This document shows, in pieces, positions 1 to 8,022 of a stretch of 64,000 bases of DNA. Numbering within the stretch: the stretch's first letter is position 1; the number at the start of each line of letters is the position of its first letter. The position numbers were made by a program, and so were the translations under genes. The stretch covers positions 1-64,000 of the forward strand of contig NZ_FNFF01000006.1 in NCBI RefSeq assembly GCF_900100315.1, written 5' to 3'. Below the pieces are notes generated by a model. It was not told the DNA's origin. It searched no databases and saw nothing but the letters and a program-made list of their open reading frames with translations. This DNA comes from Streptomyces indicus (lineage in GTDB: Bacteria > Actinomycetota > Actinomycetes > Streptomycetales > Streptomycetaceae).

Positions 1-72
1 CGACCGCACCGACCGCACCGACCGCACCGACCGCACCGACCGCACCGACCGCACCGACCGCACCGACCGCAC
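1..72. repeat. 9-bp tandem repeat at window edge
   Basis: Eight head-to-tail copies of CGACCGCAC run from the first base, followed by a decayed copy (CGATCACGT). The array is cut by the window edge, so its full length is unknown. It lies just downstream of the leftward ion-channel gene. Confidence 0.9.
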
Positions 73-115
73 CGATCACGTCAAACGATCAAGCGCCCCC
101 GACGACACGGCGAGC

Positions 116-1036
116 TCAGCCCCGGCCACCCGGCAGACTCTGCTCCAGTTCGTCCAGCGCCTGCCGCGCCGCCACAATCCGCATCCGCAGCGCGGGAATC
201 TCCCGCTCCTCCTGCTCCTCCCGCTCCCACGCATCCCCCGCACCCCGCGCACCCGACGCGTCCTCCTGCCTCGCACCTCGCCCCCGCGCCGCCCTCTCCC
301 GCGCCTCCTCCTCCCCCTGCTGCTCCAACTCCTTCGCCTCCTCCAGCGAGCTGATGACCACGCCGATCAGCACGTTGACGAGGACGAACGAGGCCATCAC
401 CACGTACGCCCCGTAATAGAGCAGCGTCCAGCGCGAGAACTCGAGGCCCGCGCGCACCGCGTCCCCGAGGCCGTCGAGGGTCATCAGGAGGAGCAGGGTG
501 AGCAGCGCGCGGCCGAGCGAGCCGAAGTGGCCGGGGTCGGCCTCGCGGAAGAAGAGCCAGCCGACCATCGCGTACACGTAGAGGAGCAGCCCGCCCACGA
601 GCAGGAAGCTGAGCGTGCCGGGCACGCTGCGCGCGACCGCCACCATGACGACCCGCAGCTGCGGCAGGAAGCGCGCCGTGCGCAGCACGCGCGCCAGGCG
701 CAGCAGCCGCAGGAGCGTGGTGTTCTCGCTCACAACCGGCAGGAAGGCGCAGCCGACCACGAGGAGATCGAAAACGTTCCAGGGGTCGCGGAAGAAGTCC
801 CGCGGCCGGTCCGCGTGCGCGGCCATCCGCAGCAGGATCTCGACGGTGAATCCGGCGAGGCAGAGGTGCTCGGCGATGCGGAGCGCGGACTGCCATTCGG
901 CGGCGAATCCCGAGTAGGTCTCGAGGCCCAGCAGTACGGCGTTGACCAGGATCAACGTCATCACGACGACGGCGAACCAACGGGCCTCGGTGAGGGCTCT
1001 GCAGCGGCGGGCCAGGGCAGCCGGACGGTCGGACAT
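116..1036 (-). CDS. voltage-gated ion channel (BacNav-like ion transporter)
   Basis: The 306-residue protein has the single-repeat six-helix architecture of bacterial voltage-gated cation channels (ion transport family PF00520). S1 lies near residues 20-40. The S4 voltage sensor carries Arg at 110, 113, 116, 119 and 122, exactly every third residue. The pore loop follows with filter-like TLDGL at 186-190, and S6 with a conserved Asn at 221. The C-terminus (about 229-255 and 268-302) is rich in Glu/Arg and probably forms the tetramerising coiled coil. NaChBac-type sodium channels have TLESW in the filter, so ion preference here is open. The ATG start is preceded by AAGGAG. It acts in the plasma membrane. 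No functional partner is visible next to it. Confidence 0.9.
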   Translation of the reverse strand: MSDRPAALARRCRALTEARWFAVVVMTLILVNAVLLGLETYSGFAAEWQSALRIAEHLCLAGFTVEILLRMAAHADRPRDFFRDPWNVFDLLVVGCAFLPVVSENTTLLRLLRLARVLRTARFLPQLRVVMVAVARSVPGTLSFLLVGGLLLYVYAMVGWLFFREADPGHFGSLGRALLTLLLLMTLDGLGDAVRAGLEFSRWTLLYYGAYVVMASFVLVNVLIGVVISSLEEAKELEQQGEEEARERAARGRGARQEDASGARGAGDAWEREEQEEREIPALRMRIVAARQALDELEQSLPGGRG

Positions 1037-1339
1037 CGCACTCCTTCACAGCGCACGGCTCGGTGACGGAAAAGAAGATCGCCCAGCGGGGCAACCGTTC
1101 CTGCGCCGCCGCGCCGCAGTCACCCGCAGGGATGACCCGGTGAAGGTCCGGGCACGGACGGACAATTGACGGTCCGCCGTACAGAAGTGACTATTCCGCT
1201 ACGAGACACCGATTCGTCATCAAGGATGGGAACACCTCAAAACGGGAACCCTGTACCCGACCCCACCTCTCACTGTCCGACCGGCCCGCGCCCGGAAGTC
1301 CCCTCCGAGCGGGCACGACGCGGAAGGAATGCGTGCGCC
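1037..1339. promoter_or_regulatory. divergent intergenic region, ion channel / UPF0104 gene
   Basis: About 300 bases without a convincing gene. A possible rightward promoter is TTGACG (1166-1171), 17 bases, then GACTAT (1189-1194). The -10 match is weak. Reading frames from TTG 1166 and ATG 1226 run into the downstream gene, but the encoded residues are low-complexity and lack a ribosome site. I see nothing else of note. Confidence 0.35.
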
Positions 1340-2434
1340 GTGTCCCCGCTCAGACCATCGGAGCTGTCCGCTCCCGGGCCCTCCGCGGCCGCCCCGCTCC
1401 CCGCATCCGCCGACCCGCTGTCACCCGCACGGCCCGACTCCGGCGAACCCGCCGCCGTCACCGTCACCGCTGTCACCGCCCGCCTGAAGCGGCTCCCCCT
1501 CGGCGGCCGGCAGACCCGGCTCGTGCTCAGCGTGCTGCCCGTCGTCCTCATCGGGATCTGGGCCGCTCTCGACTGGGAGTCCGTGCGCGACGGCACCGCG
1601 CGCCTCGCGTCCGCCGACCCGTGGTGGCTGCTCGTCGCCGTGGCCTTCACCGCGCTGAGCAGCGTGAGCGCCTCGTTCATCCGGCAGGGCGCGATCCCCG
1701 AGCGGCTGCCTCCGGGCCAGCTGCTCGCCTCCCAGTTCGCGGCCTGCGCCGCCAACCACGTGGTGCCGGCGGGGCTCGGCGGGCACGCCGTCACGCTGCG
1801 GTTCCTCCAGGGGCGCGGCATCCCGCTGCCCCGGGCCACCGCGTCGATCGCGCTGTACTCGCTGGTCAAGCCGGTGGCGAAGTTCGCCCTGATCCTCGCG
1901 TTCCTGCTGGCGTTCCCCGACACGCTGCCCGTCGGGCAGCTGCTGCCGAGCGGCGAGACCCTCCTGGTCGTCCTCGGCTGTGCGGCCGCCGGGCTCGTGG
2001 CCGCGGTGGTGGTGTTCAAGGTGGTGCGTCCGCTGCGCCGGCCTTTGATGACCTTCCTCGGTACGGCGCTCACGGACGCGCGGCTGCTGCACAGCAGGCC
2101 GAGCCGGGCGCTGGCGCTGTGGGGCGGCGCGGCCGCGCTGCCGCTGCTCCAGGCCGCGACGCTCGCCGCGGTCGGCGCCTCGCTCGGCATCCCGCTGCCG
2201 TGGACGCATCTGGTCTTCGCACACCTCGCGGCCAGCGCGATGGTGGGTGCGGTGCCGGCGCCCGGCGGGATAGGGCCGGTGGACGCGGCGCTGGTGTTCA
2301 CGCTGGTCGTGTTCGGTACCCCGATGACGCTGGCCACGGCCGCGGTGATCGGCTACCGCCTGATCAGCGGCTGGCTGCCGCTGCTGCCGGGTGCGCTGAT
2401 CCTCTCCGTGCTCGTACGCAACAAGGTCCTGTGA
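1340..2434 (+). CDS. lysylphosphatidylglycerol synthase-like TM protein (UPF0104)
   Basis: Integral membrane protein of the UPF0104/LPG_synthase_TM family (the membrane half of MprF), here without the catalytic aminoacyl-transferase domain. A Pro/Ala-rich N-terminal tail of about 50 residues precedes about eight hydrophobic helices. The family signature PAPGGIGPVDAAL lies about 60 residues from the C-terminus. I chose GTG 1340 because GGAAGG lies about ten bases upstream; the open frame extends to TTG 1166 but without a ribosome site. Stand-alone members of this family are mostly uncharacterised and some are thought to act as lipid flippases. The function here is therefore only inferred from the fold. 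Confidence 0.85.
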   Translation: MSPLRPSELSAPGPSAAAPLPASADPLSPARPDSGEPAAVTVTAVTARLKRLPLGGRQTRLVLSVLPVVLIGIWAALDWESVRDGTARLASADPWWLLVAVAFTALSSVSASFIRQGAIPERLPPGQLLASQFAACAANHVVPAGLGGHAVTLRFLQGRGIPLPRATASIALYSLVKPVAKFALILAFLLAFPDTLPVGQLLPSGETLLVVLGCAAAGLVAAVVVFKVVRPLRRPLMTFLGTALTDARLLHSRPSRALALWGGAAALPLLQAATLAAVGASLGIPLPWTHLVFAHLAASAMVGAVPAPGGIGPVDAALVFTLVVFGTPMTLATAAVIGYRLISGWLPLLPGALILSVLVRNKVL

Positions 2435-2468
2435 CCACAGCAAGGTCCTGTGACCGCCCGGACCCGGC

Positions 2469-2882
2469 TCAGGCCGAGCAGGACGGGCACACCCCGCGGT
2501 ACGTGACCTCCACCGCCTCGACCGTGAAGCCGTAGCGCTCCTCGGCCGGCAGGTCCGAGAGCGGGTTGCCCTGCGGGCGGACGTCGCGGATCGCGCCGCA
2601 GCCCGAGCACACGAGGTGCTGGTGCGGCCGGTGTGCGTTGGGGTCGTAGCGCTTGGCGCGGCCGTCCGTGGAGACCTCGATCACCTCACCGAGCGAGACC
2701 AGCTCGCCGAGGGTGTTGTAGACCGTCGCGCGCGAGATCTCGGGCAGCTTGGCCGCCGCCCTGACGTGGACCTCGTCCGCGGTCAGATGCACATGCTCGC
2801 CGTCGAGCACCTCCGCCACGACTCGTCGCTGCGAGGTCATCCGCCAGCCGCGGCCACGCAGTCGCTCCAGGAGGTCGCTCAT
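2469..2882 (-). CDS. Fur-family repressor (PerR/CatR-like)
   Basis: 137 residues. An N-terminal winged helix (about 1-75, with RATVYNTLGEL recognition region) is followed by a dimerisation domain with two CxxC pairs (CSGC and CPSC), the structural zinc site of Fur/PerR proteins. It is transcribed divergently from katG across a 304-bp region. In streptomycetes Fur homologues next to catalase or catalase-peroxidase genes act as redox- or metal-sensing repressors of the catalase and of themselves; that is the likely role here. FurA is usually cotranscribed with its catalase-peroxidase gene, so this divergent layout is closer to the CatR arrangement. Whether it senses peroxide through metal-catalysed His oxidation cannot be read from sequence alone. 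Confidence 0.92.
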   Translation of the reverse strand: MSDLLERLRGRGWRMTSQRRVVAEVLDGEHVHLTADEVHVRAAAKLPEISRATVYNTLGELVSLGEVIEVSTDGRAKRYDPNAHRPHQHLVCSGCGAIRDVRPQGNPLSDLPAEERYGFTVEAVEVTYRGVCPSCSA

Positions 2883-3186
2883 CTCGGATCACCATTCTTC
2901 TCAGTCGGTGCAGCCAGGCCGGCAGGACAAACAGCTGTGCAAGGTTTAGCGTGTTTCTTGACTTGGACTCTGTCCATTGTAGGATCAGGCTCGACGAGAG
3001 CCAAGTGACCAGGAAGGTTCCAGTTCGGCGGAGAGTACGGGGGCCACCAGCGTGGCGCCGCCTCTCGCCGGCTGTTCCGCTTGGACAGTTCTTACGCAGT
3101 ACCCAGAGCTCAGCTCGTATGCAGGACCGATGCAGGACCTATGCAGGACTTGAGCACCGCGATCCGCCCCGTCCGGAGGGATTTCC
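2883..3186. promoter_or_regulatory. fur-katG divergent control region
   Basis: This AT-richer stretch holds a good rightward promoter: TTGACT (2958-2963), 16 bases, TAGGAT (2980-2985). Between the two hexamers sits the perfect dyad TGGAC-TCT-GTCCA (2964-2976), placed where a repressor would block polymerase. The katG leader is about 195 nt long. It contains three 11-bp-spaced copies of ATGCAGGACC (3119, 3130 and 3141, the last ending in T), then GGAGG just before the katG ATG. Assignment of the dyad to the Fur-like protein is inference. Confidence 0.6.
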
Positions 3187-5379
3187 ATGTCCGAGAACAA
3201 CGAAGTCGTTGCGCCCACCGGGGGCTGCCCCGTAGCGCACGGTGAGCGCGCACTCCACCCCACCCAGGGTGGCGGCAACCGGCAGTGGTGGCCGGAGCGG
3301 CTGAACCTGAAGATCCTGGCGAAGAACCCCGCGGTGGCGAACCCGCTCGGTGAGGAGTTCGACTACGCCGAGGCCTTCAACAACCTCGACCTGGCCGCGG
3401 TCAAGCGCGACATCGCGGAGGTGCTCACCACCTCGCAGGACTGGTGGCCCGCCGACTTCGGCAACTACGGCCCGCTCATGATCCGTATGGCCTGGCACTC
3501 CGCCGGCACGTACCGCATCAGCGACGGCCGCGGTGGTGCGGGCGCCGGCCAGCAGCGCTTCGCGCCGCTCAACTCCTGGCCGGACAACGGCAACCTGGAC
3601 AAGGCCCGCCGCCTCCTGTGGCCCGTCAAGAAGAAGTACGGCCAGGCGATCTCCTGGGCCGACCTCATGATCCTCACCGGCAACGTCGCGCTGGAGACCA
3701 TGGGCTTCAAGACCTTCGGCTTCGCCGGCGGCCGCGAGGACGTCTGGGAGTCGGAGGAGGACGTCTACTGGGGTCCCGAGAAGGTCTGGCTGGACGACGA
3801 GCGCTACACCGGCGACCGCGAGCTGGAGTCCCCGCTCGGCGCCGTGCAGATGGGCCTCATCTACGTCAACCCCGAGGGCCCCAACGGCAACCCGGACCCG
3901 GTCGCCGCGGCCCGCGACATCCGTGAGACCTTCCGCCGCATGGCGATGAACGACGAGGAGACCGTCGCCCTCATCGCCGGTGGCCACACCTTCGGCAAGA
4001 CCCACGGCGCAGGCCCCGCGGACAACGTGGGCGCCGACCCCGAGGGCGCCTCCATCGAGCAGCAGGGCCTGGGCTGGGCCTCCACGTACGGCACGGGCAA
4101 GGGCGGGGACGCGATCACCTCCGGCCTCGAGGTCACCTGGACCACGACGCCCGCGAAGTGGGGCCACGACTTCTTCAAGCACCTCTTCGAGTACGAGTAC
4201 GAGCTCACGCAGAGCCCGGCCGGTGCGCACCAGTGGGTCGCCAAGGACGCCCCGGAGATCATTCCGGACGCCCACGACCCGAACAAGAAGCACAAGCCTC
4301 AGATGCTCACCACCGACCTGTCGCTGCGCTTCGACCCGGTCTACGAGCAGATCTCGCGCCGCTTCTACGAGAACCCGGACGAGTTCGCGGACGCCTTCGC
4401 CCGCGCCTGGTTCAAGCTGACGCACCGTGACATGGGCCCGGTCGTCCGCTACCTCGGCCCGGAGGTCCCCTCCGAGGAGCTCATCTGGCAGGACCCGCTG
4501 CCGGCGCAGCAGGGCCCGGCCCTGGAGGCCGCGGACATCGCCGCGCTCAAGGAGCAGATCCTCGCCTCGGACCTCACGGTCTCGCAGCTGGTCGGTGCCG
4601 CCTGGGCCGCCGCCGCCTCCTTCCGCGGCAGCGACAAGCGCGGTGGCGCCAACGGCGGCCGCATCCGCCTGGAGCCGCAGCGCGGCTGGGCCGTCAACAA
4701 CCCGGACGAGCTCGCCCAGGTCCTGCGGGTCCTGGAGGGCATCCAGTCCTCCTTCGGCAAGCCGGTCTCGATTGCCGACCTGATCGTGCTCGCGGGCACC
4801 GCGGCCGTCGAGCAGGCCGCGAAGGACGGCGGCTTCGAGGTCGAGGTCCCGTTCACGCCGGGCCGTGTCGACGCCTCGCAGGAGCAGACGGACGTCGAGT
4901 CCTTCGCCGCCCTGGAGCCGCAGTACGACGGCTTCCGCAACTACGTCGGCAAGGGCCAGCGCCTGCCGGCCGAGTACCTGCTGCTCGACCGCGCCAACCT
5001 GCTGACCCTGTCCGCCCCGGAGATGACCGTGCTCGTCGGCGGTCTGCGCGTCCTCGGTGCGAACACGGGCGGTTCGAAGCACGGTGTGTTCACCGACAAG
5101 GTCGGCACGCTGAGCAACGACTTCTTCGCCAACCTGCTGGACATGGACGTCACCTGGAAGTCCACCTCCTCCGCGCAGGACGAGTTCGAGGCCCGCGACG
5201 CCTCCGGTGCGGTCAAGTGGACCGGCACCCGCGCCGACCTGGTCTTCGGCTCGAACTCCGAGCTCCGTGCCCTCGCCGAGGTGTACGCGAGCGACGACGC
5301 CAAGGAGAAGTTCGTGCGCGACTTCGTCGCCGCCTGGGCCAAGGTCATGGACCTGGACCGGTTCGACGTCCGCGCCTGA
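3187..5379 (+). CDS. katG: catalase-peroxidase KatG
   Basis: 730-residue bifunctional haem enzyme that dismutates hydrogen peroxide and has peroxidase activity, at the family's usual length. Distal-site Arg100, Trp103 and His104 lie in RMAWHSAGTYR. Proximal haem ligand His267 lies in GGHTFGKTHG. Trp103, Tyr226 (LIYVNPEG) and Met252 match the Trp-Tyr-Met crosslink needed for catalase activity. The second, haem-free peroxidase-like half spans roughly residues 420-730. GGAGG precedes the ATG. It is divergent from a Fur-type repressor that probably controls it, and a strong hairpin terminator follows. The acidic-residue-rich, highly codon-biased sequence suggests high expression. Confidence 0.98.
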   Translation: MSENNEVVAPTGGCPVAHGERALHPTQGGGNRQWWPERLNLKILAKNPAVANPLGEEFDYAEAFNNLDLAAVKRDIAEVLTTSQDWWPADFGNYGPLMIRMAWHSAGTYRISDGRGGAGAGQQRFAPLNSWPDNGNLDKARRLLWPVKKKYGQAISWADLMILTGNVALETMGFKTFGFAGGREDVWESEEDVYWGPEKVWLDDERYTGDRELESPLGAVQMGLIYVNPEGPNGNPDPVAAARDIRETFRRMAMNDEETVALIAGGHTFGKTHGAGPADNVGADPEGASIEQQGLGWASTYGTGKGGDAITSGLEVTWTTTPAKWGHDFFKHLFEYEYELTQSPAGAHQWVAKDAPEIIPDAHDPNKKHKPQMLTTDLSLRFDPVYEQISRRFYENPDEFADAFARAWFKLTHRDMGPVVRYLGPEVPSEELIWQDPLPAQQGPALEAADIAALKEQILASDLTVSQLVGAAWAAAASFRGSDKRGGANGGRIRLEPQRGWAVNNPDELAQVLRVLEGIQSSFGKPVSIADLIVLAGTAAVEQAAKDGGFEVEVPFTPGRVDASQEQTDVESFAALEPQYDGFRNYVGKGQRLPAEYLLLDRANLLTLSAPEMTVLVGGLRVLGANTGGSKHGVFTDKVGTLSNDFFANLLDMDVTWKSTSSAQDEFEARDASGAVKWTGTRADLVFGSNSELRALAEVYASDDAKEKFVRDFVAAWAKVMDLDRFDVRA

Positions 5380-5445
5380 GCTCACCACGGCCGTACGCGC
5401 CTGAGTTCACCGCAGCCGTATGAGCCGAGGCTCACCGGTTGAACG

Positions 5446-5484
5446 CTGTGGCCCTGACCGGGGCAACTCCCCGGTCGGGGCCAC
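5446..5484 (+). terminator. katG terminator hairpin
   Basis: Left arm TGTGGCCCTGACCGGGG (5446-5462), loop CAACT, right arm to 5484. It has seventeen pairs with one G-T wobble. No T-run follows, which is usual for streptomycete terminators. It lies 66 bases after the katG stop. Confidence 0.85.
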
Positions 5485-5625
5485 AGTTGTGTGGACGCTG
5501 GGCCGAAGTTGTGCCGTTCCGTACGACTGGACGCATGCACGCATCCAAAATGGGTGCGGAACTGGTGAGTTGGGGCGTGCCGTACGGCGCCCGGGCCGGT
5601 TCCGGAACCGACCGAGGAGTGGCGC

Positions 5626-7902
5626 GTGACGCAGGAGCCGGGTGTGGGCCCCATGGGGGGCCTGCCGCTGGAGGCGACCGATTTCGTGGGCCGTGGCGGT
5701 GAACTGGGCGCCCTGGAGGCCGCGTTGGGCCAGTCGCGGCTCGTGACCGTCACCGGGCCCGGCGGGGTCGGCAAGACACGGCTTGCGCTGCGGGCCGCCC
5801 GGCGGTTCCGTGACACGCACGGGCACGGCGCGTTCTGGGTGGAGCTGTCCGCACTCACCGACCCGGCCCTGCTTCCGCACACCGTGGCGAGCGCGCTCGG
5901 GCTCGCGCAGGGCGACGCGGTGTCCGCGTTGGACGCGGTCGTCCGCCGTCTCCAGACCGGCAACTCCCTGCTGGTCCTCGACACCTGCGAGCACCTGGTG
6001 GACGCCTGTGCCGAGCTGGCGCAGGCCCTGCTGCGGCACGCGGGCGGCGTCACCGTCCTGGCCACGAGCCGGCAGTCCCTCAACGTGTCCGGCGAGTACG
6101 TGTTCAGTGTCGGGCCGCTGCCCGTACAGGCGGACGGCGGCGACGCCGTGGAACTGTTCGTCAGCCGGGCCCAGGCCGCCGTGCCCGGCCTGGTGGTGGA
6201 CGAGGAGGTCCGGGAGCTGGCGACCAGGCTGTGCCGCTCCCTGGACGGAATGCCGCTCGCCATCGAGCTCGCCGCGGTACGGCTGCGCGCGCTGCCACTG
6301 TCCGTGCTGATCGAGCACTTCGCGAACGGGGTGCCGCTGCTCGCGCGGCTGCGCGGCGGCACCCCGCGGCACGAGACCTTACGCGCGGCCATCGACTGGA
6401 GCTTCGGCCTGTGCACCCAGGCCGAACAGGTGCTGTGGGAACGGCTTTCGGTGTTCTCGGGCCCCTTCGACTTCGAGGCCGCGCAGTACGTGTGCGCCGG
6501 CGGGATCCTGGACCCGGCCGAGCTGGTCGAGTCCCTCGCGGGCCTGGTGGACAAAAGCGTGCTCATCCGGGACGGCGAGTGGTACCGGATGCTCGACATG
6601 ATCCGTGAGTACGGGGCCGAGCTGGCACGCTCGGCCGGCACCACGGACACCCTGCGGGAGGGGCACGGCGTCTACTACACGGAGCTGGCCCGTATCTTCG
6701 ACCGGGACTTCGACTCCGCGGGCCAGCTCGCCCGCTTCACCACCCTGCGCCACCAGGACGGTCAACTGCGCCGGGCCCTGGAGAACGCGCTCGACGCGGG
6801 CCGGTACCAGCAGGCCGCGCTCCTGGCCCGGTCGCTGTGGATGTACTGGTTCATCTCGGGCCGGGCCACAGAGGGCCGTTACTGGTGCTACCGGGTCGCC
6901 GAGCACCTCGCGCCGGGCACCTCGGAGCGGGCCTGGGTGCTCTCGACGAACGCGTATCTGGCCGCCTCACAGGCCGATGCCGCGTCGTACGGCATGGCCG
7001 AGGAGGCGATGGCGATCGCCACGGCGGTCGACGACCCCGCACTCACCGGGCGGGCGCACCAGGTGATGCACATCTCCGCGGCCACGGTGGGCAAGGTCCA
7101 GGAGGCCTATGCCGCCGCGGAGCGCGGAACCGCGATCCTGCGCGCGGCCGCCGACCTGAGCTCGGCGGTGACGCTGGAGGCGCAGCAAGGGTTCATCGAG
7201 GTGGCCGTCGGGGACGCCCGCAAGGCCCTGGAGACCATGGAGCGCAACCTGCGGCGGTTGGACGAGCACGGCCTGGAACCGGGATGGCTGCACGCCACCA
7301 CCCTCTACGTGCAGAGCCTGGCCCGGTACGAACTCGCCGAGTATCCCGGCGCCACGACCGCGGCCGTCACCGCCCTGCGGCTCGGGACCCGCATGGGCGA
7401 TGTCCTGGGCGCCGCCTGCAACTTGGAGAACCTGGCGTGGATCGCCACCCGCACCGGACGCCACGAGAGCGCCGCCTGGCTCCTGGGAGCGGCCGACACG
7501 CAGTGGAACCGGCTGGGCGGACGCCTGATCGGCAACCCTGTCATGGAGCAACGGCACCAGGAGATCGAACGCGAACTCCGCGGCTCCCTGACCGACGAGC
7601 GCTTCGAAGCCCGCTGGCACGAGGGGGCCACCCACCCGCTCGCCGCCGTCATCGAACGGGCCAGCGCGGGAGGCGGCGCCATCGCCGAACTCCCCGCGGG
7701 CAAGCGCCAAAAGCCCCTCACCCCACGCGAACGCGAAGTCGCCCAGCTCGTCGCCCAGGGCCTCAGCAACCGCGAGATCGCCGAACACTTGGTGCTGTCC
7801 AAACGCACCATCGACGTCCATGTCGAACACATCCTGGCGAAACTCGGCGTCGGGTCCCGCCAGGACATCGCGGCGCGGCTGGAGGACACGGACGGTTCCT
7901 GA
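5626..7902 (+). CDS. AAA/NB-ARC ATPase with LuxR-type HTH (TTA codon)
   Basis: 758 residues. An N-terminal P-loop ATPase has Walker A GPGGVGKTR near residue 44 and Walker B LLVLDTCEH near 113. A helical TPR-like middle region runs from about 350 to 640, and a LuxR HTH (LTPREREVAQLVAQGLSNREIAEHL onward) lies at about 698-755. This is the streptomycete relative of LAL/SARP-associated regulators, presumed an ATP-dependent transcription factor. The GTG start has GAGGAG seven bases upstream. A leucine TTA codon at 6379-6381 makes translation dependent on the bldA tRNA, linking it to development or secondary metabolism. The target is unknown, and the neighbours (katG, SUKH-like gene) give no clear pathway. 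Confidence 0.9.
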   Translation: MTQEPGVGPMGGLPLEATDFVGRGGELGALEAALGQSRLVTVTGPGGVGKTRLALRAARRFRDTHGHGAFWVELSALTDPALLPHTVASALGLAQGDAVSALDAVVRRLQTGNSLLVLDTCEHLVDACAELAQALLRHAGGVTVLATSRQSLNVSGEYVFSVGPLPVQADGGDAVELFVSRAQAAVPGLVVDEEVRELATRLCRSLDGMPLAIELAAVRLRALPLSVLIEHFANGVPLLARLRGGTPRHETLRAAIDWSFGLCTQAEQVLWERLSVFSGPFDFEAAQYVCAGGILDPAELVESLAGLVDKSVLIRDGEWYRMLDMIREYGAELARSAGTTDTLREGHGVYYTELARIFDRDFDSAGQLARFTTLRHQDGQLRRALENALDAGRYQQAALLARSLWMYWFISGRATEGRYWCYRVAEHLAPGTSERAWVLSTNAYLAASQADAASYGMAEEAMAIATAVDDPALTGRAHQVMHISAATVGKVQEAYAAAERGTAILRAAADLSSAVTLEAQQGFIEVAVGDARKALETMERNLRRLDEHGLEPGWLHATTLYVQSLARYELAEYPGATTAAVTALRLGTRMGDVLGAACNLENLAWIATRTGRHESAAWLLGAADTQWNRLGGRLIGNPVMEQRHQEIERELRGSLTDERFEARWHEGATHPLAAVIERASAGGGAIAELPAGKRQKPLTPREREVAQLVAQGLSNREIAEHLVLSKRTIDVHVEHILAKLGVGSRQDIAARLEDTDGS

Positions 7903-7983
7903 CGCCGGGCAGCGGGCGGAGTGGGGCCGTGGGGTGACACGAGAGGCGCGGGTGGCGCTGTATCAAGCGTCCGTACCCTCGAC

Positions 7984-8000
7984 GGGAGCCGCAGGCTCCC
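7984..8000 (+). promoter_or_regulatory. small hairpin upstream of SUKH-like gene
   Basis: GGGAGCC-GCA-GGCTCCC, a perfect 7-bp stem with a 3-nt loop, lies about 7 bases before the ribosome site of the next gene. It could be a weak terminator for the LuxR-type gene or a leader structure. The sequence does not decide between them. Confidence 0.4.
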
Positions 8001-8022
8001 CCGCCCGGAGGCCCGCCCCGCG

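Noticed and set aside
1166..1339. TTG 1166 as the start of the UPF0104 gene
   Set aside because: No ribosome site precedes it and the added residues are low-complexity. GTG 1340 has GGAAGG at good spacing.
3139..5388. A 749-codon leftward open frame opposite katG, and similar long antisense frames throughout
   Set aside because: They are mirror frames caused by high GC and codon bias. The encoded proteins are Arg/Gly/Val-rich without family motifs, while the sense strand encodes recognisable enzymes.
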